NCBI GenBank assembly: GCA_958296095.1 | Contig: OY282434.1 | Span: 868,001-932,000, forward strand | DNA length: 64,000 nt | From: an uncultured Oligoflexales bacterium | GTDB taxonomy: Bacteria > Bdellovibrionota_B > Oligoflexia > Oligoflexales > JAPPIL01 | Reading direction: 5' to 3' | Shown: positions 42,861 through 51,860 of the stretch, one piece after another | Layout: every line of letters begins with the position of its first letter | How positions within the stretch are numbered: the stretch's first letter is position 1 | Notes under the pieces: model-generated | Database searches by the model: none | Told to the model about the DNA's origin: nothing | The model's input: the letters and a program-made list of their open reading frames with translations, nothing else | Position numbers and translations under genes: made by a program

Positions 42861-43601
42861 ATGGGTGCGGAACGGGTAAGAATTGACCAGCTACTGCTAG
42901 AACAGGGCATGATTGCCTCATTGCCGCTGGCACACGCCAAGATTATGGCAGGGCAGGTCTTCGTTGAAGAACTCAAGGTCACTAGTCCCGCGCAGCAAGT
43001 GTCACGTTCAGCCACACTGCGTGTCAAACCCAGCAAACTCTACGTCAGTCGTGGCGGCAAAAAACTCGCACTCGCCCTCAAAGATCTGCGTCTACGAGTA
43101 AAGGACAAGCATGTGCTCGATATCGGTGCTTCGACAGGGGGCTTCACCGACTGTTGCCTGCAACACGGTGCGGCGACGGTGACCGCGGTTGATGTCGGCA
43201 CGAATCAGCTGGCCTGGAGCTTGCGCACCTGCTCGCGGGTGAAAGTTTTTGAAAAAACCGACATCCGCACTTTTGCTGGACAAAATTATCAGCATAGCAA
43301 TTTCGTCGTCGCTGATGTCAGTTTCATCTCGCTGACCTCAATCTTGCCGTCAGTGCTTGCTCATCTGCCACACGCGGAGTTTTTAGTGTTGGTCAAGCCA
43401 CAGTTTGAGTTGCCACGCACTCTCGTGCCTCATGGCGGGGTGGTGCGAGATAATAAGCAGCGTGACTATGCTCTGCAGAAGATTAAAAATTTTTTCAAAG
43501 CCCATGGCTACAAAAATTTTACCGCCGTCGATTGCCGTATATGCGGCACGAAGGGCAATCGTGAAATTTTTTGTTATGCCACCAAGGCCTTGCCTCGCTA
43601 G
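42861..43601 (+). CDS. tlyA: TlyA-family rRNA 2'-O-methyltransferase
   Basis: 246 residues, normal length. An N-terminal S4 RNA-binding domain (VRIDQLLLEQGMIASLPLAH, MAGQVFVEE) is followed by an FtsJ-like fold: SRGGKKLALAL, motif I VLDIGASTGGFTDCCLQHGA, the Asp in VVADVSFISL, Lys in LVLVKPQFE and Glu in GNREIFCY make the K-D-K-E set. It methylates ribosomal RNA in the cytoplasm; some relatives have haemolysin-like effects. The ansA gene follows after 37 bases. Confidence 0.93.
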   Translation: MGAERVRIDQLLLEQGMIASLPLAHAKIMAGQVFVEELKVTSPAQQVSRSATLRVKPSKLYVSRGGKKLALALKDLRLRVKDKHVLDIGASTGGFTDCCLQHGAATVTAVDVGTNQLAWSLRTCSRVKVFEKTDIRTFAGQNYQHSNFVVADVSFISLTSILPSVLAHLPHAEFLVLVKPQFELPRTLVPHGGVVRDNKQRDYALQKIKNFFKAHGYKNFTAVDCRICGTKGNREIFCYATKALPR

Positions 43602-43638
43602 GCATTGCCTCGCTAGGGCGACAGGGGAATATTGCTAA

Positions 43639-44661
43639 ATGCCAACCAAGTTGCGGAATAGACGTAAGGTAATTATCATCCATACGGGTGGCACGATCGG
43701 CATGGTGCAGGGCAAGGATGGTGTGTTGCGTCCACTGCAAAACCCGGAGATGTTGTTACACTCGTTGCCTGAGTTAGCTGACATTGCTGAGCTTGAGCTG
43801 CGAGTGCCGTTTAACCTTGACAGCAGCAACGTTCAGCCTTCGCACTGGCTACAGCTGGCAGGGATTGTGCGGGCCGAACAGAACAACTGCGATGGCTTTG
43901 TGATCTTGCATGGCACGGACACCATTGCCTACACCGCCGCGGCACTGTCTTTTTTGCTGGCCGACGTTATGCAGCCAATTATTCTTACTGGCGCACAGCG
44001 ACCACTGTGCATGTTACGCACCGATGCTCGCACCAACCTCACTGATGCGATTGAGCTGGCGACCAGAGATATTCCCGAGACTGCGGTGCTGTTTAACAAC
44101 ACACTATGGCGTGGCAATCGCACGCAAAAAATCAGCAGCAATCGCTACAGTGCCTTTCATTCTCCCAACTATCCTCCACTCGGACAACTTGGTTTGCATG
44201 TCACACTCAATCGTGAATACATGCGGCGAGAACGCCAAAATTTTTTCCCCACCCCGCATTTTGAAACGAAAGTGCTATGTCTTAAGTTACATCCTGGCTT
44301 CACGGCAACACTCTTTGATATTTTGCCACCTGCAAACTTCAAAGCCGTGCTCCTACAAGGCTTTGGTGCAGGCAATATACCTCTCCACCCGCGCCTGTTG
44401 CAATGGCTTGAAGCACATAGTAAACGCGGTCTCACTATTGCCATTGCCAGCCAATCCCCCCGCGGCTGTGTTGACCTGTCTCTCTACGAGGGCGGACGTG
44501 CCGCGCAGGCCTGTGGCGCGATTTCCTGCCGCGACATGACCATCGAAACTAGCCTCGTCAAAATGATGTTGCTGCAAGGCACACGCAGCGATCGTGCCGA
44601 AATTGAACAGCTGTTTACCACCGCGCTGGCTGGTGAACTCGGTGAAGAGCAGATGAGCTGA
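43639..44661 (+). CDS. ansA: Type I (cytoplasmic) L-asparaginase
   Basis: 340 residues without a signal peptide. First catalytic Thr in IIHTGGTIGMVQ (T16/T19) and the second set in ILHGTDTIAYTAAALSF (T93-D94), then ILTGAQRPL and LRTDARTNLTDAIELA. It hydrolyses asparagine to aspartate and ammonia. The last 32 bases, including the stop, are repeated 69 bases downstream. Ribosome-binding site AGGGG 11 bases upstream. Confidence 0.93.
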   Translation: MPTKLRNRRKVIIIHTGGTIGMVQGKDGVLRPLQNPEMLLHSLPELADIAELELRVPFNLDSSNVQPSHWLQLAGIVRAEQNNCDGFVILHGTDTIAYTAAALSFLLADVMQPIILTGAQRPLCMLRTDARTNLTDAIELATRDIPETAVLFNNTLWRGNRTQKISSNRYSAFHSPNYPPLGQLGLHVTLNREYMRRERQNFFPTPHFETKVLCLKLHPGFTATLFDILPPANFKAVLLQGFGAGNIPLHPRLLQWLEAHSKRGLTIAIASQSPRGCVDLSLYEGGRAAQACGAISCRDMTIETSLVKMMLLQGTRSDRAEIEQLFTTALAGELGEEQMS

Positions 44662-44735
44662 AATTTACATCTCTAGTCATGTCTATCAAGCTCAATCAAG
44701 ATTGAACTCAGTGAAGAGCAAATGAGCTGAAATTT
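44635..44735 (+). repeat. Direct repeat of the asparaginase 3' end
   Basis: GAACTCGGTGAAGAGCAGAT... at 44635-44666 recurs at 44704-44735 with two changes (32 bases). The second copy retains the stop TGA and AAATTT after it, but no reading frame leads into it. It points to a local duplication at the gene end. Confidence 0.85.
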
Positions 44736-44760
44736 CTCGCCAAACAGCCATCTTCCTTTG

Positions 44761-44797
44761 CTTCAGTTTTGCCAAGAGGTCTAAAGCAAAACTGAAG
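44761..44797. terminator. Perfect 12-bp inverted repeat downstream of asparaginase
   Basis: CTTCAGTTTTGC (44761-44772) and GCAAAACTGAAG (44786-44797) with a 13-base loop. It could be a terminator for tlyA-ansA, though no T-run follows, or a protein-binding dyad. Confidence 0.45.
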
Positions 44798-44844
44798 AGT
44801 TGTTGCAGTAAAGTCTGAGGTGTTACATATATCAAACTTGTAGA

Positions 44845-45146
44845 TGGTTATGGTAAGTATAGGGGGAGTGGAGAAAGCTTATACATGGTTATGGTAAGTG
44901 GTTGCAGTGACGCGTGCAGTGCCGCCAGACACTCTCTGCTGATTATTGGTTATGGTAAGTATAGGTGCAGATTTTAGTGGTTATGGTGAGTATGGGTGCT
45001 GGTTAGAGAAAATTTAACCAGCTAGGCAGGTGGTCGTGCTGGATAAAGATTTTCAATGGTTATGGTAAGTGTGCATGTTGCAGGTGACGCGTAAAGTGCC
45101 TACCATACACTGCCGCTTAGAGATGGTTATGGTAAGTATAGGTGCT
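44845..45146 (+). repeat. Iteron-like array of a ~20-bp motif upstream of oleC
   Basis: TGGTTATGGTAAGTATAGG-type units start at 44845, 44886, 44947, 44978, 45057 and 45124; all share TGGTTATGGT and most TAAGT. Spacing is irregular (31-79 bases). A second motif, GTGACGCGTnnAGTGCC, follows units 2 and 5, each time after TTGCAG. A perfect hairpin GCTGGTTA/TAACCAGC (44998-45022) follows unit 4. No reading frame fits. All copies are in one orientation and end ~130 bases before oleC, which suggests an operator array or a structured leader. Confidence 0.8.
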
Positions 45147-45278
45147 GGTGTTTGACAGCCGACCTGCCGCGCAGTAGGATGGCGACCGGGTGGGGAAACT
45201 GTCTAACTACACGATAGGTGCAGCGATGGCTAAAGGCAACGGCAAGATGCTAGCGTTTGCCGAAATAGAGATGTAGGC

Positions 45279-46856
45279 ATGAACATTGCCGACATGCTCA
45301 GCACCCATGCACAACAACACCCATCTCGTATCTGCTTGTTGCGTGCCCACGGCCAAGACTGGCAACAGCTCGACTACGCACAGATGGCACGCCGTGTTGC
45401 CCAAACCGCACACAGATTGCAGGTGCTGGGAGTGCGGGCCGGCACGAAGACATTGCCTGCTTTGCCACCGACGCTGGATTTTTTCGTGTTGGTGTATGCA
45501 CTATTTAAAATTGGCGCGGTGCCCGTCTTTATCGATCCACGCCTGGGAAGCCAAAACTTACGCCGCTGCCTACGACGGCTGCAACCTGATGTGCTTATCG
45601 CCACGCCTACAGTACAGTTGCTGTTGCGCGCCATTGCTGCCCTGCGGGTCAAGCACACCCTCAGGCCCGCGAGTTGTCTGCGCACTGACACCCACCTGCA
45701 CACCTCTAGCTGGCCAGCAGGGAAGCAGGATATTGCCGCAATCACCTTCACTAGCGGCAGCACGGGCACGCCCAAAGGCGTAGTTTACACGCACCATATC
45801 TTCGCCGCCCAACTCGCCGCCTTGCGTGACATGTTTGCCATCAAGGGCGATAGCTACGACCTCGCCACCTTTCCACTGTTCGCACTCTTCGGCCCGCTAC
45901 TAGGTCGCACTACGGTATTGCCCGCGATGGACATGACACGCCCAGCTCGTGTCAATCCCACAAATTTGCTGGCCGCCTTCCGCCGTTTCAACATCGCCTC
46001 GATGTTCTGTTCGCCCGCGGTGCTTGATAAACTTGCCGCTTACGGCAGACAGCACGGCATCACCTTACCTACCTTGCAACAAGTGATATGTGCTGGAGCT
46101 CCCGTCAATCCTCGCATCTTGCGCACTCTTGCCCCGCTGTTGCCTGCTGATACACAGGTATTCACACCGTACGGTGCAACCGAAGCCTTACCTGTGTCCC
46201 TTATCGGCAGTCACGAGATTTTGCGTCACACGGCCCCAGCCACGGCACGGGGGGCGGGCATCTGCATCGGCAAACCGCTGGCAGCCGTCGATGTCAAGAT
46301 AATTGCCATTCACGACGGGGTGTTGCCTGCTAACAAAAACTTGCACCTGACACTGGGAGAGGTAGGCGAAATTACCGTCAGTGCCGCGTGGCTGTCGCTC
46401 TCTTACTACGCTGAGGCTGAAACTGAAGCAAGATACGTGTTCCAAGGCAGAACCTACCATCGCATGGGCGATCTCGGCTATTACGACGCGGCAGGACGAC
46501 TGTGGTATTGCGGGCGCAAATCACAGCGGGTGCAATGCGCGGCAGGCACGCTGTATACTGTGTGTTGTGAGGGTATCTTCAACGCGCATGCAGAGGTGAG
46601 ACGCACGGCCTTGATCGCGGTCAACACCGCAGGCCAACGACAGGCAGGCTTGTGCATCGAGACCTTGCAAAGACAATCCGCCGCGCAGCAAAAAAAATTG
46701 CGAGAAGAATTGCAGCAGTTGGCACAAAAATTTAACATTACCATGGCCATCACCCGCTTTTATTTTTTAAAAAAACTACCCGTCGATCGGCGGCACAACG
46801 CTAAAATTTTGCGCGAACAACTGACACGAGAGGTCGGTAAATGTATGCCCTCGTAA
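45279..46856 (+). CDS. oleC: OleC-type beta-lactone synthetase (AMP-ligase family)
   Basis: 525 residues of the ANL superfamily. Adenylate motif TFTSGSTGTPKG (158-167 core), the OleC-like block GPLLGRTTVLPAMDMTRPAR, FCSPAVLDKL, VICAGAPVNPRIL and TPYGATEALP (296-305), and the C-terminal HRMGDLGYYDAAGRLWYCGR. In known olefin pathways OleC converts beta-hydroxy acids made by OleA and OleD into beta-lactones, which OleB decarboxylates to long-chain alkenes. The following gene, overlapping by 16 bases, is OleD-like. OleA and OleB are not in the window. Confidence 0.88.
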   Translation: MNIADMLSTHAQQHPSRICLLRAHGQDWQQLDYAQMARRVAQTAHRLQVLGVRAGTKTLPALPPTLDFFVLVYALFKIGAVPVFIDPRLGSQNLRRCLRRLQPDVLIATPTVQLLLRAIAALRVKHTLRPASCLRTDTHLHTSSWPAGKQDIAAITFTSGSTGTPKGVVYTHHIFAAQLAALRDMFAIKGDSYDLATFPLFALFGPLLGRTTVLPAMDMTRPARVNPTNLLAAFRRFNIASMFCSPAVLDKLAAYGRQHGITLPTLQQVICAGAPVNPRILRTLAPLLPADTQVFTPYGATEALPVSLIGSHEILRHTAPATARGAGICIGKPLAAVDVKIIAIHDGVLPANKNLHLTLGEVGEITVSAAWLSLSYYAEAETEARYVFQGRTYHRMGDLGYYDAAGRLWYCGRKSQRVQCAAGTLYTVCCEGIFNAHAEVRRTALIAVNTAGQRQAGLCIETLQRQSAAQQKKLREELQQLAQKFNITMAITRFYFLKKLPVDRRHNAKILREQLTREVGKCMPS

Positions 46857-47830
46857 CAGGTGGTGGTGGCTTTCTTGGTTTTGAGTTGGTCAAGCAGCTG
46901 CTTACTGCGGGCTATCGGGTGCGTTCGTTTTCACGCCAGCGCTATGCCGCGCTTGTGCGTCTCGGAGTTGAGAGCATGTGTGGCGATCTTGGCAATGCGA
47001 AATCCGTGCGGCAGGCGGTGCAGGGAGTTGATATTGTCTTTCACATCGCGGCACGGGCAGGGGTATGGGGCAAGCGGCAATTGTATTACGACACCAACGT
47101 GCACGGCACTGCGCATATTGTGCAAGCCTGCCTGCATCATGGGGTCAAGTATCTCGTCTACACTGGCAGTCCCAGTGTGACCTTCTCTGGGCAGGCACAG
47201 GAGGGGGTTAACGAAGACACGCCCTATACGCAGAAATTCTTCTGTGCCTACCAAGAGACCAAAACAATTGCCGAGCAGTACGTCCTGCAAGATCGCCGTC
47301 CTGAGCTGCATACCCTAGCCTTGCGCCCGCACTTGATTTGGGGAGTAGGCGACCCGCATTTTTTGCCCCGCCTGCTTGCCCGTGCCAACCGCCTGCGTTT
47401 TATCGGCGACGGCACCAACTTAATCGACACGACCTACCTCAGCGATGCCGCGGCAGCCCATCTGTGCGCCGCCCAAGCATTACGCCACCAGCATCACCTC
47501 AGCGGCCGCAGCTACTTCATTTCCAGCGGCGAACCGCGGCGCGTGGCTGTATTCCTCAATGCTCTGCTGGCTGCCTGTGGACGGCAAGCCATCACCCGAA
47601 AAATCCCCCGCCGTCTCGGACTGTGTCTAGGCACACTGTGCGAAACCGTCTTTCGCTGGCTCGGCAACGAAAATGAGCCGCCCTTGACTTACTTTGTCGC
47701 CGCCCAACTCGCAACTGCACACTGGTATGACATCAGTCGTGCTCGGCAAGAACTCGGCTACCAGCCGCGTGTTTCCTTGGCACAAGGGTGCGCTTTAGTG
47801 CAGGCCGCGCACGCTAAATATAACCGCTGA
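46841..47830 (+). CDS. oleD: OleD-type 2-alkyl-3-oxoalkanoate reductase (extended SDR)
   Basis: 329 residues. NAD(P)-binding VTGGGGFLGFELVKQL at the start, VDIVFHIAARAGVWG and YDTNVHGTAHIVQACLHHGV, and the active-site YxxxK in AYQETKTIAEQYV. The family is the 3-beta-hydroxysteroid dehydrogenase-like branch that includes OleD, which reduces the beta-keto acid produced by OleA. The 16-base overlap with oleC and the shared order support an ole function over a sterol one, though linkage is the main argument. Confidence 0.85.
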   Translation: MYALVTGGGGFLGFELVKQLLTAGYRVRSFSRQRYAALVRLGVESMCGDLGNAKSVRQAVQGVDIVFHIAARAGVWGKRQLYYDTNVHGTAHIVQACLHHGVKYLVYTGSPSVTFSGQAQEGVNEDTPYTQKFFCAYQETKTIAEQYVLQDRRPELHTLALRPHLIWGVGDPHFLPRLLARANRLRFIGDGTNLIDTTYLSDAAAAHLCAAQALRHQHHLSGRSYFISSGEPRRVAVFLNALLAACGRQAITRKIPRRLGLCLGTLCETVFRWLGNENEPPLTYFVAAQLATAHWYDISRARQELGYQPRVSLAQGCALVQAAHAKYNR

Positions 47831-47961
47831 CATCGCAGCCAGGCCAAATTCTTCCCCGCCTACAAGTGGAGACACATGCCGCGAAAAATACAGTCTCTTG
47901 TGGTGGTGGTGTGTGAGATTTAATAATAATTACCACATGTTATTGGTAAAATTATAGGTCA

Positions 47962-48012
47962 CAATAAAAAATATATTTTATTGTTGCAAAACAAAGAAAA
48001 AAACGATACACT
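47962..48012 (+). promoter_or_regulatory. AT-rich regulatory region with dyad and putative promoter
   Basis: CAATAAAA-AATATA-TTTTATTG (47962-47983) is a perfect 8-bp dyad directly before TTGCAA (47984-47989), 17 bases, TACACT (48007-48012). The start at 48056 follows with AAGGAG. The dyad may be an operator or the terminator of oleD. Confidence 0.45.
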
Positions 48013-48055
48013 TGGCCACTATATTTTATTGTCTATCCATTTTTAAGGAGATGTT

Positions 48056-48691
48056 ATGAAAATTTCAGTGTTTTTGCTTGCCTCGGTGGTTTCTGGTCTT
48101 GCTAGTGCCGGTCTTTACGCACATGATAAGCCAGATCAACATCCAAGTAAAATTTATTTGGATGAAGTTTCCTACACTCTGGAATGTGTCAACGGGAAGT
48201 GTCTGAATCTCGGCTGGTGGAGAAAGAAAAGTATGAATATTCATGTAGGCTGTCAAATTATGTGCAAGCGACATGCTGGGGTTATTCCAAGCTTTCAAAA
48301 GCTGGTATTCAACGGTAGTGAACGTGCCCCTAAAAGGGCGACGGTTATTGCTGCGGGGACCTATCAAGGTCAGCTGTGTGATGGTGTCTCTGGGGTAAAC
48401 AAGACGTTGGCTGATCGTGTAAATTTTGAATGCAGGGTGCTTGATGTGATTGAGTGGAAAAAATTTAAACTTAATCCGACCACCTATTTCCTCCCAAGTT
48501 CGACTAAAAGCAGGAAAGGCAGTGTTGAGGTTACAAGGCATAATCTAAATACCGATTTTTGTGCTAACTTAGAGAAAATGGGGACAGCATCTCCTTTTCA
48601 TAAGTTGAATTTTACCGCAGAAGCTTGTGATCCCGAATCTCGTGACGCGCAACTTCAACTTCGTTTTGAATGGTCGCCCAAAGAAGGTTAG
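48056..48691 (+). CDS. Exported protein of unknown function
   Basis: 211 residues; AAGGAG 6 bases before the ATG. Signal peptide MKISVFLLASVVSGLASA. The mature part has about eight cysteines (LECVNGKCLNL, VGCQIMC, QLCDG, FECRV, DFCANL, EACDPE), an even number that suits disulfides, and many Lys residues. The AT-rich upstream region is unlike its neighbours. No family recognised. It stands alone between oleD and a repeat cluster. Confidence 0.75.
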   Translation: MKISVFLLASVVSGLASAGLYAHDKPDQHPSKIYLDEVSYTLECVNGKCLNLGWWRKKSMNIHVGCQIMCKRHAGVIPSFQKLVFNGSERAPKRATVIAAGTYQGQLCDGVSGVNKTLADRVNFECRVLDVIEWKKFKLNPTTYFLPSSTKSRKGSVEVTRHNLNTDFCANLEKMGTASPFHKLNFTAEACDPESRDAQLQLRFEWSPKEG

Positions 48692-48764
48692 AGTTTGTTG
48701 TGACCTACAGGTGGTTGACTTAGCCCTGAATACGCCTGTGTCCACCACCTGTCTTTCCCTATAG

Positions 48765-49595
48765 CGAGGCTAGCAGGCAAGCCTGAACGCAATAACGAGA
48801 GGTTTGAGGACAAGCGGCGAGCGGAGCTAGGGAGCGGCAAAGAGCCGCGTAGCCGAGCGTTACAAAAAGCAGCGTAGCGAGCGAAGCGAGCTAGCAAGCG
48901 AGCGTTACAAAAAAGCCGCAGCGCAGCTGGGCGAGGCGCAGCGGAGCAAGCCAATGCTTAGCACAAGTCTCCGTTGTCTTGGCGAGGCGCAGCCCTACCG
49001 AGAAACCCGACCACAACAGGTATAGGCACATGCTTTATCTAAAAGCATAATCTGACAGCAATATGGCAGTATTTATGGTCGGGTTTTCGTACGGCCTCGC
49101 CTCGCCGTTCATGGAGCTCTCGGTAGGCAAGCTTGAACGCAACCGCCGAGAAGCCTGTGGGCAAGCTTGAGAACAAGCAGAGAGCAGCACAGACACCACT
49201 TAGCACGTTCCTCCGTTATCTTGGCACGGCACAGACCTGCCGAGAAACTCTCCTTGAGTTAAGTGTAAGCACGTGCCCTATGCAAAAGCATAATCTGAAT
49301 GCAATCGCGAGAGGCCTGAGTGCAAGGAGCGAGCTAGGAAGCGAGCGATACAGAAAGCCGCAGCGCAGCGCACGGTCTTGCCGCGCCGTTCATGAAGCTC
49401 TCGGTGGGCAAGAGGTGGTGGCAACAGCCGAGGAGCCTGAGGGCAAGCCTGAACGCAATAACGAGAGGTCTGAGCGCAAGGAGCGAGCGGGGAGCTAGGA
49501 AGCGGCAAGGAAGCAGGCGAAGCGAGCGCAGCGAGCGTTACAAAAAGCAGCGAAGCGAGCGATACAAAGAGTCGCGTACCGCCCTGCTGTCAAGC
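48765..49595. repeat. Mosaic repeat cluster with one full and one partial hairpin element
   Basis: Modules AACGCAATAACGAGAGG, GCGAGCGGAGCTAGGGAGCG, a full element (48969-49116), a partial element (about 49211-49300) and AGCGAGC blocks reaching the stop of the coiled-coil lipoprotein gene. No gene. Confidence 0.87.
48969..49116 (+). repeat. MITE-like hairpin element, full copy with CCGACC stem
   Basis: CTCCGTTGTCTTGGCGAGG to CTCGCCGTTCATGGAG. Here the stem is CCCGACC paired with GGTCGGG, a double change relative to the CTCGC/GCGAG copies that keeps pairing. The loop contains the inner hairpin GCTTTATCTAAAAGC. Confidence 0.78.
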
Positions 49596-51674
49596 TTAGC
49601 GCAGATCAAAGGCACTCTGGTTAACCTCTTTGCCGAATACTTGCGCGATCTGACGCACAATTTCAGGCAAGTTGTTCACGGGCAAGGGGTTGGCAAAGCC
49701 TTTATCAGCAACAAAAATTTGCTGCCAGTATTTTTTTCCTATGGCTTTTTCGCCATGTCCCCAAATAGACTCGTCTAAGCTGAGTGCAACCGCAGCTGTA
49801 GTACCTAAAACTGCTGCCCCCCCACCAGCAATGAGTGTGTTTCTTTTTCTTTTCTTCTGCTCCGCGATCGCTTGTTTTGCTTCCTCGGTGTTACCATTTT
49901 TTATGTTATCAAGTTGTTTTTCTAACTCATTGATTTCTTTTTCTGCTTCTTGCACTTTCTGAGTTTCCGCCGCGATAATATGCTTCCTCTCATCTACAGT
50001 CTCGCTGAGCTCAGCATGCTTACTTTTCATCTCATCAAGATTTTTAAGATCTTCTTTACGCGCGTTTATACCTTCTTCAAACTCATCAATCAACCTGCGT
50101 AACCGCGTGTGCTTTTTTTGCTGCACCAGCTCGTCAGCCTCCCCAAGGAGATCATCTAGATCTCCCCAGAATCCCTCCACCTGCGGTGCATAGTTTTTGC
50201 TGGTAAGACGCAAACTTTCAAGTGACAACAGGCCTTGACGTGCTTGCGAGATATCCTTATCCAACTTATTAAGTTCGGGTCGTACTACCCTCTTCCACCA
50301 TCCAGCAACACGTTCACCGAGCGGGTTCATAGCTCTGCCATAGAGCTGGAGATAAGCTTGGTTATGCCTGATGCTGTTAAAATCATCTATGCCACTAAAA
50401 AACAAGTCCTCAATTTCAGCCGCCGCCGCGTGTTTGTTGTAATCATCGATATTGGCATCAGCATTAAAAATTGCTGAGTAATCTCCACTATCTTTCGAGG
50501 CCTTATACGCCTCTTGTACTTTCTCAAATTTGGTCGGGAAGTCATCATTGGGATTGATCTTGATGCCAAAATTTTCGGCCAACTTCGGATCTATATCGAA
50601 TTCCATGTTTTTCTTGGCATCTATTTGCCTCTTAAATGTTTCAGCACGCCGTACCTGTGCTTTTTTGTCAAGGCTATCTAGAACATTGAGTGCTCTATAG
50701 TATCGTTCCAAATATCCCAGTTCAGTGGCTGACTCTAGCAACTGCGCCCCTTCCTGCCGTTTGCTAAGCGCATTGGTAAGATTCTCCACAAATTCAGGTG
50801 TCTTCATAAGGTCATTATCTTCTGCCAGTTGTTTCATGAGCGTCTCATGATCTCCTACGAAGGTACCATAGCTGCTGCGATAAAAACGCACTCCATCCTT
50901 GCCAAGAGATACGTGTGGATGTACACTTATTGCCTTCAATTGCCGCGCGAAAATTTTGTCGGTCTGCTCAGCCCGCTCGATAAGCGCCGCCATAAGCTTC
51001 GAATCTAGTGGCTCGTCACTGCCGTTAATTAGCTCTTGAAGCCTTTCACCTAGATCTGCATCGCGCTCTTTAAATTTACTGATTGCCTTTTTTACCTTTT
51101 TGGGATTAGCATTTACTAGGCCATCCCTTAGTTCCTCTAGCTCCGGAATCTTTTGGGATAATTCTTCCAACTTCTTTTCTTCAGCCTGCGCGTTCTTTAC
51201 TAATCCTTCGGCCGCCTCTGCCAGTTCTTCGCTCGAGTGGATTCTGCCCTCAAGGCTGCTGATATCCTTGGCGCGTTTGCTGCTCAGCTTAGCCCACTTT
51301 ACGCCTTGATGCACACCTACGGCAGCCAGCGCCGCACCCGCGAGAGCCGCTGTGTAGCCACCATACTTGGCTGCGAAAGAACGTCGCCGTTCGTTGGCTA
51401 GCAACACTACCTCCGCACCGCTAGCATCACGCAAGGCTGCACGGCAAAAACTGCTGTTGTCAAAATGCTGCGCCTGCAATGCGCCTTTTTTGCAGAGTAG
51501 CAAGCGATAGGCATTGGTGCCGTTCTGTTCATCCCTGCTGGGCACCACCCCTAGGGTAAGTTTACCATCGGTGACGGCACGCAGATCTGATTCTGGCTGC
51601 GTCCCCAGCCACTTGAACACACAAGCGCTAGTAGTCAGCAATGCCACGCATAGCAGCAAATTTAACCTACCCAT
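49596..51674 (-). CDS. Large coiled-coil lipoprotein with two hydrophobic segments
   Basis: 692 residues from the ATG at 51674, set by GAGGAGGGG 6 bases upstream. Lipobox TTSAC (C18). Segment 1 of hydrophobic residues (YTAALAGAALAAVGV) follows an SFCRAAL cysteine region near residue 100, and segment 2 (TLIAGGGAAVLGTTAAVALS) is ~85 residues from the C-terminus. Between them are long charged heptad-like helices (EKKLEELSQKIPELEELRDG, KEINELEKQLDNIKNG). A lipid anchor plus coils and two hydrophobic stretches would suit an envelope-spanning structural or secretion-associated protein, but no known family is recognised. Confidence 0.75.
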   Translation of the reverse strand: MGRLNLLLCVALLTTSACVFKWLGTQPESDLRAVTDGKLTLGVVPSRDEQNGTNAYRLLLCKKGALQAQHFDNSSFCRAALRDASGAEVVLLANERRRSFAAKYGGYTAALAGAALAAVGVHQGVKWAKLSSKRAKDISSLEGRIHSSEELAEAAEGLVKNAQAEEKKLEELSQKIPELEELRDGLVNANPKKVKKAISKFKERDADLGERLQELINGSDEPLDSKLMAALIERAEQTDKIFARQLKAISVHPHVSLGKDGVRFYRSSYGTFVGDHETLMKQLAEDNDLMKTPEFVENLTNALSKRQEGAQLLESATELGYLERYYRALNVLDSLDKKAQVRRAETFKRQIDAKKNMEFDIDPKLAENFGIKINPNDDFPTKFEKVQEAYKASKDSGDYSAIFNADANIDDYNKHAAAAEIEDLFFSGIDDFNSIRHNQAYLQLYGRAMNPLGERVAGWWKRVVRPELNKLDKDISQARQGLLSLESLRLTSKNYAPQVEGFWGDLDDLLGEADELVQQKKHTRLRRLIDEFEEGINARKEDLKNLDEMKSKHAELSETVDERKHIIAAETQKVQEAEKEINELEKQLDNIKNGNTEEAKQAIAEQKKRKRNTLIAGGGAAVLGTTAAVALSLDESIWGHGEKAIGKKYWQQIFVADKGFANPLPVNNLPEIVRQIAQVFGKEVNQSAFDLR

Positions 51675-51773
51675 AGCTACCCCTCCTCGGTAATTGTTTT
51701 GCGCGATCAACCCTATCTACGCCCGCCCATCGACACTTGCGCACGGCAACTTTAGTTTTAGTCTTAAATTTTT

Positions 51774-51818
51774 TTACAAGCCGCCGTTGTCTTGGCACGG
51801 CGAAGCGGGCAAATGTTG
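51774..51818. repeat. Fragment of the hairpin element end
   Basis: CCGCCGTTGTCTTGGCACGGCGAAGCGG matches the left end of the element and nothing more. A minimal remnant ~45 bases before the glycosyltransferase gene. Confidence 0.6.
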
Positions 51819-51860
51819 CTTAATTAGACGGGCTAGGGTAGCAGACAGACGCTGAGTGGA

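Noticed and set aside
44845-45146. CRISPR array
   Set aside because: Repeats are ~20 bp with irregular spacing of 31-79 bases, no uniform spacers, and no cas genes in the window.
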